Of a stretch of DNA of 64,000 bases, positions 25,833-35,600 are shown one piece after another. The notes under the pieces are model-generated. The model was not told the origin of the DNA. It saw only the letters and a program-made list of their open reading frames with translations, and did no database searches. The DNA comes from Leptospira sp. WS60.C2 (GTDB lineage: Bacteria; Spirochaetota; Leptospiria; Leptospirales; Leptospiraceae). The stretch lies in NCBI RefSeq assembly GCF_040833955.1, contig NZ_CP162133.1, positions 2,708,501 through 2,772,500 on the forward strand. The letters are read 5' to 3'. The translations under genes were made by a program, and so were the position numbers. Within the stretch, counting starts at the first letter, position 1, and each line of letters begins with the position of its first letter.

Positions 25833-26996
25833 TCAAAGAGATTTTTTGATTCTTTCTGCAATCAATCGATTTGCTTTTTCGTTAAAATGGATGTCTTCTT
25901 TTTGCAAGAGATTTGTTTCTTTTCGAAAGAGTGGGCGTAAGTCAATCAAACCTATACCCAATTCTTTTGAGAGCTGTAACAACTCCAAAATCATTTCGGA
26001 TTCCCCTTTGATCCAATTTGGATTCATCTCAAATCCTATCTTTTGATACACCTGAAAACGAATGGGATCAAACTCTACATCAAGAGGAATATAAACCAAA
26101 ACTAATTCTTTCTTCTTCTCTTTCAATTCAGAATGGAAACGATACAAAATCTTTTTCCATCTTTGAAAGTGAATGGATGCGTATGTGTTTACATCCAACG
26201 ATTCCTTAAAATAGTTAGGACTAATGGAATACAATGTATGAAATGGTAAAAATGGTTCGTTACCATTCTCTTCATCGAAGTTTAAGTTCTTTTGTTTCTT
26301 TGTTTCGTATTGGGTATTGGCGAACTTTTGTAGTTCGTTTTCCAACCTCACTTGAACGGAATCGAAATATTCTTTTTTCAAATGATATCTTGTTAGTTCT
26401 GGAAGAAAAAATCCCAAAAGATGTCGATACCATTTTTGTTTATCAACATAATGCAAATAATCGGGAGTGTCTCCGGTTTCATAAATATCGTTTCCGTAAA
26501 TCACCAGATAGGCTCTTTCAAATGTCACTTCGTCTTTAAGTTTCTGAAAGAAAGCATACTCGTTTTCCAAAGTGAAACCTGGCATACTCACATTGGTCCA
26601 TTGGCATTCAGTTTCACGATTTAAAATTTCAGAAAATCGATCCTCTGCAAATATACCAGATCCAAAAGTTTGTGAGTCACCTAACAAAAGATAATTACAT
26701 TTTGCGTTTTCCTTAAGACTGACTTCACGAATTCCATACTGATTGATGTACCCTGGCTCAGGCACCCCTTTGCGGAAGAACGGGATCGTTTGTTTGGCAG
26801 GATAATGGAAATAACCATAAGGAAGATCGTATTGAATCCAAGACTGGTCAATCCACCTGCATAGAAACAAAAGTGAACTTAACACCAACAAGGAAAGAAA
26901 GACATTACGAAATGACTTCCAATTTAGCCCAGAAAACACTTTTTTCATTGAAGTTACAAGAAACACTGTAAGACTTAGGTAGTTTCGATTCCACAT
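25833..26996 (-). CDS. Membrane-anchored SGNH/GDSL hydrolase
   Basis: 387 residues. One N-terminal membrane helix (about 31-47: NVFLSLLVLSSLLFLCRWI), then a SGNH-like domain: block I LLLGDSQTFGSG (Ser nucleophile), block III-like YGNDIYETGD, block V KEDIHFNEKANRL (Asp-x-His). Might modify a glycan or lipid at the membrane; acyltransferase or esterase both fit. Its ATG shares a CATG with the divergent glycosyltransferase gene at 26995, which suggests a linked role in surface polysaccharide or lipid work. Confidence 0.82.
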   Translation of the reverse strand: MWNRNYLSLTVFLVTSMKKVFSGLNWKSFRNVFLSLLVLSSLLFLCRWIDQSWIQYDLPYGYFHYPAKQTIPFFRKGVPEPGYINQYGIREVSLKENAKCNYLLLGDSQTFGSGIFAEDRFSEILNRETECQWTNVSMPGFTLENEYAFFQKLKDEVTFERAYLVIYGNDIYETGDTPDYLHYVDKQKWYRHLLGFFLPELTRYHLKKEYFDSVQVRLENELQKFANTQYETKKQKNLNFDEENGNEPFLPFHTLYSISPNYFKESLDVNTYASIHFQRWKKILYRFHSELKEKKKELVLVYIPLDVEFDPIRFQVYQKIGFEMNPNWIKGESEMILELLQLSKELGIGLIDLRPLFRKETNLLQKEDIHFNEKANRLIAERIKKSL

Positions 26997-28431
26997 GATC
27001 CAGCAAAAAAAAGCAATAGGTTTCTTCTATGGAGTAGGTTTTTTCACCATCCTCTATCTTCTATTAAAGACAAAACCACTTGTATCGTTTTCAGATTTTG
27101 CATTATTTGAATGGCAAATCAAATTAGTCTTACAGGGCAAATTCTCCCTACCCTATTCCTTTATTTCAACTGATCCTAATTTGGATTTTTTCCCATTACC
27201 TGATTTGTTTTTTCATCTCAGTCCGAACGGTGTTGATTCCACTTTTCCAAACCTTTATCCCATTTTAGTTGCACCGATTTACTTTACATTCGGAAAGTTT
27301 GGAATTCAAATTATACAAGTAGCATTATTATTTTTATCACTTTGGTTCTTTTATCAAATCAAAAAGGATCACCTATTCAGCCTTTTACTCCTTTTTGGTT
27401 CTTCAATTCCAATTTACACCAACTTAATACATGATACCATTCTCGTATTTTTTTTAGAAATTCTGGTATTGTATTACTTGCATAAAAAATCAATACTCTT
27501 GGCTTCTTTTCTTTCTATCGTTCTCATTTGGATGAGACCAGAATTTGGTTTTGTGATAGTCCTTCTTCCTTTCTTCTTTGAATGGAGAACAATAGGAAAA
27601 CAATTTTTTGTTTGGTGTCTATGTTTTGGAGTCATATTTGCTTGCACCAACTGGATTGTGTTCGATACCTTCTTCCCATTACGACTTCTAAAAAATGCAT
27701 CTTACCATTGGAATTCAAAAATAGTCCTCTATTTGTTTCGTTTGCTTGTCGAACAAATCCCGATCTTTTCCTTATTTTTCATATTTAGTTTGACCCAATT
27801 GTTTTTTAAAAAATTCAGATTGGTGACAATGGGTTTGTTCGTGTCCACCTGTTTGATTCTAATTCTTTCACCTAACACAGGTGGCCACAACACTCCACGT
27901 TATTTTTATTGTTTAGTTCCACTGTACATTTTATCAATTTCACTGGGACCAACTTTCGATTCGCAAAAGAGAAAAGCTTTTACTCTTTTGTTTTTGATTC
28001 TTATGATCTATTCTGTATACAAATGGACGGACCAATCCAAAGAGCTGATGAAAATCTCTAAATTCCAAACAAATACTCTCACTGCTCTATCCAGTATAAC
28101 CGAGAAAACATTCGTATTCAATAATTCAGATTTTTCCTTTGTAGCACTTCCTATCTTGGAATCCGGGAAAAACCTACTGCTCTTACGAAAACCGCCAGAA
28201 GAAAATGACCTTGGTCAATTCTTAAATGAGAATCAAATCGAATCTTTCGTTTTCCTGGAATTACCCCCATCCCCGTTTCCAATTCCAGATACCCTCAAAA
28301 TCCCTGGATGTAAAACGAGTTGTGAATTCAAACGAATGAAGACGCAATCTCTTCCCGATACAATGTTACCGATCACTTTGACACAATTCACCCGAATCCA
28401 TAATGAAATCAAGAAATTGGGACTTGATTAA
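26995..28431 (+). CDS. LA_3751/LA_3752-type putative membrane glycosyltransferase
   Basis: 478 residues with about 10-11 membrane helices in the first 330 residues and a soluble tail (about 345-478) containing paired Cys (IPGCKTSCEF). The first loop has FSDFALFEWQIKLVLQGK, resembling GT39/GT-C enzymes where a D-x-(A/F) pair binds a lipid-phosphate sugar donor. This matches the leptospiral LA_3751/LA_3752 GT-C family. Start codon overlaps that of the divergent SGNH hydrolase by two bases; neither has a strong ribosome site. Confidence 0.8.
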   Translation: MIQQKKAIGFFYGVGFFTILYLLLKTKPLVSFSDFALFEWQIKLVLQGKFSLPYSFISTDPNLDFFPLPDLFFHLSPNGVDSTFPNLYPILVAPIYFTFGKFGIQIIQVALLFLSLWFFYQIKKDHLFSLLLLFGSSIPIYTNLIHDTILVFFLEILVLYYLHKKSILLASFLSIVLIWMRPEFGFVIVLLPFFFEWRTIGKQFFVWCLCFGVIFACTNWIVFDTFFPLRLLKNASYHWNSKIVLYLFRLLVEQIPIFSLFFIFSLTQLFFKKFRLVTMGLFVSTCLILILSPNTGGHNTPRYFYCLVPLYILSISLGPTFDSQKRKAFTLLFLILMIYSVYKWTDQSKELMKISKFQTNTLTALSSITEKTFVFNNSDFSFVALPILESGKNLLLLRKPPEENDLGQFLNENQIESFVFLELPPSPFPIPDTLKIPGCKTSCEFKRMKTQSLPDTMLPITLTQFTRIHNEIKKLGLD

Positions 28432-28466
28432 TCAGATAAGATCGGATACGATTGGAAAGATACAAT

Positions 28467-29384
28467 ATGAATTCTTCTAATCAATGTCCTAGTTGTGGTA
28501 GCACCAACATCTATCGGGAATCAGCGACCGTGTATCGATGCTCCGATTGTTTCGACAAACTTCCTGTTGCCAGTTTTATAAACTCACCACCACCAAAGGT
28601 CTACGGTACAAACAAAAATACAGACCAATCTCCTCTCACCAAATACAAATACATCTTGATAGCTGTTGTGGTTGGTTGGATGGCTTTGGGAAGTATCTTC
28701 ACAACCGTGTATCAATCGAACATGCTAACCACAACGACAAGCGAAGATGAAAACAAAATCATTGCCATTGATCCAAATGCGAATCCATCAGAGTTCACAC
28801 CTGAAGGTGTTTTTGCATATACTAATGCATTTCCTGATAGCATCGGAAATTCTTATTTCCTTGGAATCTTTACAAATACAAGTGGCAAGGCCATTCTCAT
28901 GCCAAAATTTACTGTGACTTTATTCTCAGAAGATGGAACCAGTTTAGGTGCCAGTGATGGTTATGGGGAAAAAAATTTAGTAGATCATGGAGAAACGGTT
29001 AGCTTTGAAGTTTTATGGTCCGAGATTCCCAAATACCATCATTATGAGATACAAGTTCTAGCAACGTCTTATGTTGGAGAGATGGATCGTCCGAATCTAT
29101 CCTTAAAATCGATCAATCTTAAAAAAGACAAACAAAAGGGAGTGCTCCTGACAGGGAAAATTCAAAATTTAGGGACAACGACAGTCAATTACACAAGAGT
29201 CAAATGTTTGTTAATCGGACAAAACAATAAAACAATCGACTACGCTACCTTTATCTTAGAGAAAGAAAACTTTTTACCAAAGGAAATCCAACCAGTGTTC
29301 ATGGAATTTTCTCGAACCACTGACTTACCAAACTCATATTATTGTGAAACAGATGGAATCAACCAAGAAACAGGTTCAAATTAA
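28467..29384 (+). CDS. Zinc-ribbon, single-pass membrane protein
   Basis: 305 residues from ATG 28467 (GGAAAG ribosome site; a TTG at 28452 is in frame). Order: cytosolic zinc ribbon CPSCGSTN...YRCSDC (four Cys, residues 8-29), a Pro-rich linker, one membrane helix (KYILIAVVVGWMALGSIFTTVY), then an extracytoplasmic part with two beta-sandwich-like segments, the second (GVLLTGKIQNLGTTTVNYTRVK) like FxLYD domains. Function unknown. Its stop overlaps the convergent gene by 4 bp. Confidence 0.75.
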   Translation: MNSSNQCPSCGSTNIYRESATVYRCSDCFDKLPVASFINSPPPKVYGTNKNTDQSPLTKYKYILIAVVVGWMALGSIFTTVYQSNMLTTTTSEDENKIIAIDPNANPSEFTPEGVFAYTNAFPDSIGNSYFLGIFTNTSGKAILMPKFTVTLFSEDGTSLGASDGYGEKNLVDHGETVSFEVLWSEIPKYHHYEIQVLATSYVGEMDRPNLSLKSINLKKDKQKGVLLTGKIQNLGTTTVNYTRVKCLLIGQNNKTIDYATFILEKENFLPKEIQPVFMEFSRTTDLPNSYYCETDGINQETGSN

Positions 29385-29686
29385 TCCCATTGTCGATGTA
29401 GGACTTGGTAAAAATTTTTTATCGATTTGTCTAAATTATGAGAACGCCAGTAGGGATTATTTTCTAGTGCAGTTTGTACATGTTTAATAACACTTCGAAT
29501 GAAACTTGTTCTCTCGATTTTCGAACCACTCTCCAATGTTTCAAAACTTGTCTGCCGAATGCCCAATTCTTTTCTTAATGCGGAAGAAATCACTAAAATC
29601 GCATTATTTGTCGTTAGGCGATGTTCCATAACAAGTAACTCGGCTGCTTCTTTGATGAGTTTGAGTTGTCGGTTGCTCACTGTCAT
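29381..29686 (-). CDS. Conserved hypothetical protein, helical
   Basis: 101 residues, cytoplasmic, helical and slightly basic, with NRQLKLIKEAAELLVMEHRL at the start and ENNPYWRSHNLDKSIKNFYQVL at the end. No known domain recognised. Divergent from the STAS gene with a 108-bp AT-rich gap. Confidence 0.5.
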   Translation of the reverse strand: MTVSNRQLKLIKEAAELLVMEHRLTTNNAILVISSALRKELGIRQTSFETLESGSKIERTSFIRSVIKHVQTALENNPYWRSHNLDKSIKNFYQVLHRQWD

Positions 29687-29794
29687 AAAAACGTTCTAAT
29701 TACACCAAAAAAGTCATAAAAAACAAGACAGAATCTATATTTTGTCACGAAAAATTCTTTCAAAATTTTCAATGCAAAAAAAATAGAGCGAACA

Positions 29795-30079
29795 TTGGCA
29801 ATTGTGATCAAAATCAAAAACGAAGACATATCGTTCGATGGTTTGAGTGGCTTTCGAGATAGAATTATGTCTATCATTCAAAACACAACCGAAGACGTAC
29901 ATCTCGATTTTTCAGAGATCACCATGTCTCTCGATAGTGCCACGATTGGTGAGTTGATGAAATACCATTCGACTCTTGAATCTCAAAACCTTCATCTAAA
30001 ACTATCCGGTGTCAATAAATTGATTCGAACAGTGTTCCGATTGAATAAGTTAGATACCATCTTACACCTAGTTGACTGA
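29795..30079 (+). CDS. STAS-domain protein (anti-sigma factor antagonist-like)
   Basis: 94 residues, one STAS domain: VHLDFSEITMSLDSATIGELMKYHSTLES...LHLKLSGVNKLIRTVFRLNKLDTILHLV. The usual phosphorylatable Ser lies in the MSLDSATIG segment (family D-S-x-G-L); here the pattern is D-S-A-T-I-G. TTG start with AGAG 7 bp upstream; GTG at 29804 is an alternative. Might act as an SpoIIAA-like switch with a partner kinase elsewhere. Confidence 0.8.
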   Translation: MAIVIKIKNEDISFDGLSGFRDRIMSIIQNTTEDVHLDFSEITMSLDSATIGELMKYHSTLESQNLHLKLSGVNKLIRTVFRLNKLDTILHLVD

Positions 30080-30170
30080 CATTCGGAAACGTACGAATAG
30101 AACGGTTCTAATTCAAACCAATCTTACTCTGTATGTTGTCTTCGTTTCCTTTCCTACGTCTAACTCATTT

Positions 30171-31290
30171 ATGATGCGGGTTCTTCTTCTTTTGTCTCTC
30201 TGCCTTTCCTTTCTTCTTGGCTGTGAAAAAAAAGACCAAACCTCCTACTTATGGGTGCTTGCTCTTCTTGGATCGAATGTCTCCCAAAATGGAACGACAA
30301 CACCAGAGAATCCTGGCCCAATCACCGATCCAACCACACCCACCATGATGCGAATCACTTTATTGGATGCACCTTCTACGAATGAAATGTGTCCTCTGTA
30401 TGGAGGAATTTTTATCCAATACAAAAGAGGAGAGAACAAAACGTGTGATGTAAAGGCGCTAAGTTCTACTTGTGTTTCTTTTTTTATACAATCCTGATGG
30501 ATCCATCAAAACGACAGATCCAAGAAGTTTTGTTGGACTTTCCTTCACTGATGATATTGAAATTCCATCCCATCTTTATCCATCCAATTCCATGTCTCAT
30601 TTGCTTTGTTTTCGACAAACGTTTCCGAAAGACAATGCCCATGTTGAAATGTATAGTTTTCAGTTGCAGAGCTTAAAAACATCTTCTAACAATTGTTCTG
30701 GCACATGGATTCAAAACCAATGTATTGATCAATTCCCCATTTTAGGAAAAGCAAAGTTTCTGATGCCAAAAGAATTTCTGATCCAACCATCAGATGGAGA
30801 TGGTCATGCAGGTTCTCATAGATTACTTTTGCAATTCATCTCTGATGATTCTTTGTATACTACTTGCACATACTTTGGAAATGAACATCGGAAATTGGAA
30901 GGTTTTTCGGAGAATGCTTATATTGCTGGAAACGAAGGTAGTGATGGAACACTTGGCACTTGTAAACAATGTGTACTAAATTATTGTGGCTCCACAGACC
31001 CAAACACTGGCCTTGTCCTTGAAAACGAACCAGTTCAATCGTATCCGATCCCGTTTGGCAATTTAGTCACTATTCAAAAAGAAATCACTCTACAAGTGGT
31101 GAAAGGCCAAGGTCCAGGAAAACATACAGTAAAATGGAATATAGAAGGATTTCATCAATGGATTGAATCCAATCAAATGCCTATCTTTTTCTCCAATACC
31201 AACATACTCTTTGTATTCTTGTTTCCCATCTTATTGACTACATTGTATTTTTTATTCCGATTCAATAGGAAAGGAAGAGATACAAAATAA
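30171..31290 (+). pseudogene. Lipoprotein gene interrupted by a frameshift in a T7 tract
   Basis: An ATG at 30171 starts a lipoprotein (MMRVLLLLSLCLSFLLGC, lipobox FLLGC) that runs to about 30485 and then hits a stop at 30497. The +1 frame takes over at once from 30472 (LFLYNPDGSIKTTDPR...) and continues to 31290. Removing one T from the run at 30479-30485 would join the two. The second part has several Cys pairs (TCKQCVLNYCG) and a C-terminal membrane helix (NILFVFLFPILLTTLYFLF) with a basic tail, so the whole would be an envelope protein. Could be a true mutation, a phase-variable tract, slippage or a sequencing error. Confidence 0.65.
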
Positions 31291-31300
31291 AGTAAAAAAT

Positions 31301-32554
31301 TTATCTTTTTGCACTCGAAACAATCGGCAATGCAATCTGAAAGGCCACTTTGGTTTTTGGTTCACCATTCCAATCCAAATGGTCTTTTACATTATAAATC
31401 GAAATCTTACCTTGGTGTTTCTTGACGCAAGTATCAACATAACTAAGTCCAAGACCAAAATCCAACGTACCGTATTTCTCAAAAACATGTTTGGACAAAC
31501 GATAAAAGGGTTCAAAAATCAAATTCTCATATTGAATTGGAATTCCTAGTGTGCCATCAAAGTTAGGAATTGGCTCATTGTAAATTGCGCATTTAAACCA
31601 GTCTTCCTCTAATTTTAGAATCATGGTAATGGTAGAATTGGGTAAAGAAAACTTACAAGCATTGGTAACAATTTCAAGAAATGATTTCTTAAAACATTCT
31701 AAAGAAATAAGGATTTTCTTCGCCAAATGTTGATAGTTAAGTTCACTCATCAAAATGCGATGATTTTGAATTTCCAAAATTGGAGAAAAGTCATTAACCC
31801 ACTCTTTTAATATGGTGTATAATTCTTGTAATGACAAAGCATCAAATCTAGCATCCCTTGATATCAATGCATCGATCTCTACAAATAGATCCAATGATTT
31901 TTCGGCCATATCTACATTGATCTGAACGAGCTCCATCAAGTCTGATTCGATTTTATAATACTTACCTTCAACTTCTGCTGTATCCTTTACCATCTTCAAA
32001 ATCGAAACTAATGCGCCAAAACCTGCCCCTTGGCAAAAACTATGTTTTAGACTTTCAAACAGATTTTGTTTTTGTCGTTTGAATTTTCCTACGGAGGACA
32101 TTTTCTCTTTCCATTGAATCCACTCTAATTGTCCTTCCAAACGTAGCTGTTGTTCTTTTTTTGTGATGGTTTCTATACGCCTCATTTCAAAAAACTCAAA
32201 AGCTCGTTTTACTTTGATCGCAAGTTCAAACTCTTGAATGGGTTTGATTACATAGTCAAAAATTCCCATCCTCATAATCGAAATGATGAAGTTTGGTTCC
32301 GATTTTCCTGTTATCATGATGATGACAGGTTGAATATCGCTTGTTTTCAGAGCAGAAATCAATTCCTCTCCATTGAGTCCTGGCATTTCATAATCTGTTA
32401 ATACTACAGGAAACGGCGATTCTAAATAGGAATCTAATGCCTCCTTGCCATCTTTCGCAACTGTGACAGTATAACCATGTTCTATGAGAACATGTTTTAA
32501 ATGAAAACCCAAGACAGCTTCGTCTTCGGCCACCAATATACGCTTTTTTTCCAA
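31301..32554 (-). CDS. Receiver-histidine kinase hybrid
   Basis: 417 residues. Receiver domain first (about 1-120): Asp11/Glu10 pocket, phosphoacceptor Asp54 (VVLTDYEMPG), Lys104 (VIKP). Then a helical linker and a kinase core: possible phospho-His171 in ESLKHSFCQGAGFG, which lacks the usual H-E-(L/I)-x-x-P pattern, N-box EIVTNACKFS, and G-box DFGLGLSYVD. The order receiver-then-kinase without a sensor suggests a relay hub. The divergent H-box may mean a different phosphotransfer chemistry or a weak kinase. Confidence 0.85.
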   Translation of the reverse strand: MEKKRILVAEDEAVLGFHLKHVLIEHGYTVTVAKDGKEALDSYLESPFPVVLTDYEMPGLNGEELISALKTSDIQPVIIMITGKSEPNFIISIMRMGIFDYVIKPIQEFELAIKVKRAFEFFEMRRIETITKKEQQLRLEGQLEWIQWKEKMSSVGKFKRQKQNLFESLKHSFCQGAGFGALVSILKMVKDTAEVEGKYYKIESDLMELVQINVDMAEKSLDLFVEIDALISRDARFDALSLQELYTILKEWVNDFSPILEIQNHRILMSELNYQHLAKKILISLECFKKSFLEIVTNACKFSLPNSTITMILKLEEDWFKCAIYNEPIPNFDGTLGIPIQYENLIFEPFYRLSKHVFEKYGTLDFGLGLSYVDTCVKKHQGKISIYNVKDHLDWNGEPKTKVAFQIALPIVSSAKR

Positions 32555-32642
32555 AATGGATCCTTCTCAGTGATCGATTGATACTTTGTTTCCCGACGAT
32601 AATCTATCAGAACATTAAAATATTCAGATTAGTACATCTACT

Positions 32643-32680
32643 AAAAACATTCTTATGCGATGCAAAGAAGCTTAAGAATG
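32643..32680 (-). terminator. Rho-independent terminator of the P-type ATPase gene
   Basis: On the minus strand, CATTCTTA and TAAGAATG arms (8 bp, plus-strand 32673-32680 and 32648-32655) enclose a 17-nt loop and are followed by TTTTT. Starts 4 bp past the stop codon of the ATPase gene. Confidence 0.55.
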
Positions 32681-32683
32681 ATT

Positions 32684-35600
32684 CTAAGAATATTTTAATT
32701 TTCGTCTTCTAAAGTATTTTACAACTTCTGAATATAACAACATGACAGCTGTTCCATGAAAGGAAAATATGTAAACATGAAAAGGAAGCGGAGAAAAATA
32801 ATAAATTGAACTCAGTCCTGTATAGAAAAACAAATAACATAACAAAATTGAAAACCCAATACCTAACCAAATGATCTTATTGGAAAATAAATCCATCTGA
32901 AAGATCGAATCAACTCTTGATCTTTTGCTGAGAACGTTGGCAATTTGCACCGTAATTGTTGGAAAAAAGAACGCAGTCAACGATTGTAAATATTCGGGGC
33001 TTGCCTTTGTCATATTCAAACCTGCAGGAGAGCTTGGCATCACTCCTCCACATTCTGTATACACAAAATAAAAATAAGTAGAAAGACAGGCACCAAACAA
33101 TATCATACCTTCCTTCAAATAGGATCTGAGAATAAAACCTAAAGAGATCAATTTTTCATTTCGATTTCTAGGAGCTCGATTCATGATTCCTTTTTCAGGT
33201 GGCTCCGAACCAAGTCCCATGGCGGGGATTAAGTCTGTTCCAACATCGACGGCAAGAACGCCCATTACCGTCATGAGTAGAGGAAACCCAGGTATCATTG
33301 CCCATAATAAAAAAGGAATCAATTCTTGCGGATTGGAATTTAAAACGTAAGCCGAGAATTTACGAATATTATCAAATACTCCACGACCTTCTTCAATTGC
33401 TGAAACAATCGTTGCAAAGTCATCATCGACAATGATCATTCGGGCTGCTTCCTTTGCCACTTCCGTTCCTCGTTTTCCCATGGCAATTCCAATGTCAGCT
33501 TTTTTCAGAGCAGGACCATCGTTTACGCCATCACCTGTAACAGCCACTATCTCACCTAACTCTTGCAAAATAGTTACAATTCTAAGTTTTTGAGAGGGAG
33601 AAACGCGAGCAAAGATTGGTTCACCTTTTCTTACCCATTCCCTAAGACTTACATCAGTCATCTGATCTAATTGGACACCAGTGATCACAACTGGTTTTTC
33701 GCCCCCGATTCCGATGGTTTTTCCCACTGACTCCGCGGTTAATGGGTGATCACCAGTAATCATTAAGATACGAATTCCTGCCGTGTGGCATTTTTTAATG
33801 GCATCTGGAACTTTAGGACGGATTGGATCTGCCAAACAACAATGTCCTAAATAAACCATATTGGATTCCACATCAGATTGAGTCAGTGAAGAAGACGAAG
33901 TTACATCATCTGAGTAAAGCTTATACGAAAATGCTAATATTCGATTTCCTAGCCTTGCAGAGGAATCAGAGGCATTCTGTAGCCGATTCCTTCTTTCGTC
34001 ATCGAGGGCGACAACGGATCCATTTTCATAAACATGAGTGCAAATTGACAAGATCTCACCGGGCCCACCTTTTGCATAAGCAGTGATAAACTGATCCTTC
34101 TTAATGATCACACTCATTCGTTTTCGAACAGAATCAAAACCATTCGTTAATAGTCTTTTCCCAGAAGTCGTTTGAATTCTCCCTGAGGCAAGATACAATA
34201 ATGCCAGTTCCGTCGGATCACCCAGTGGATTTGGCTCCAAGGAAGCATTATTACAATAATATCCACACTCCAACAAAAGTTGGCTTCCTTCCATTTTCGA
34301 AATCTGATCTGGCAAAAGATTTTTTCCATTATAATACAATTCAACCACTCGCATTTGGTTTTGTGTGAGTGTACCTGTTTTATCAGAACAAATCACTGTC
34401 GTGCATCCCAATGTTTCTACGCTAGACAAATCTTTTAAAATTGCATTTCGCTTAGCCATTCTAGAAACGCCTAACGCCAGTGATAAGGTAACGGTCGGCA
34501 AAAGTCCTTCTGGAACATTGGCTACAAAAATTCCGATGAAAAATAAAAATGCCTGAACAAAACTGAGACCGGCAACCCAGTAACCAAGAATCAGAAAGAT
34601 CACACCGATGCTAAAAGCAAATAAGGAAATAGAAATTACAGTTTGTCGCAATTGTTTTTGGAGGGGACTTTCTACTCGTTTGATCTGAGACGTCAAACCG
34701 GCAATCTGACCAATTTCAGTTGTTTTTCCTGTCCCAAACACGACAGCTTTGGCTTTTCCTTTGATGAGAGAACTCCCCGCAAAAAGAATGTTAGGCATTT
34801 CAAGCCATAAAAATTTCCCTTCTAACACGATCTCATTATCCGATTTGTAACGACGAGCCGATGTAGACTCTCCCGTTAAAGAAGAGTTATCCACCTCTAC
34901 ATCTTCGGATTCAATGATACGGCAATCTGCAGGAACGATATCACCTTCTGCCAAAACAATGACATCACCAGGAACGATATCATCGGCTGAAATCGTAACA
35001 AGTCCTCCATCCCGAATCACAGGACATTCATTAGCAAGTAACTTACGAAGCGCTTCCACCGCATGATCAGATTTTGACTCTTGAAAAAACGAAAAAATCC
35101 CATTGATCAATACAACGATAAAAATTGCGACACCTAACTGTGGCATGTCGACACCAGGTACAAAACAAAGGCCAGTGGCCACCCATAGTAAAACTGCAAA
35201 TAAATTAAAGAAACTCTTAATAAATTTCCAAATCATCGGCACAGATTTTTCTTTTTCAATCACATTCTTACCAAAGGTTTGTATTCGCACTTGAGCTTCT
35301 TTTTTGCTAAGACCATTAACCAAATCTGTTTGTAACTCAAATGCGATTTGTGATTGGTTTAAGTTTTTATAACTTGGCTTCATATTGATTTCGCCATGTT
35401 GCACAACATCTAATACGTCTACTTCCTCTTGGCATAACATGAGATCTTCGAAAATTTGAGGCAAAAGCGAAGAAAGACCATGTAACAATCGCAGATGAAG
35501 TGAAGGCAAATTTTCTGGTATCATTTGAAATAATACCAAGCGGATCAATTGATTCTCAACTTTGATCCCTTGAGGAATCACAAATAAAAACAACTCTGGA

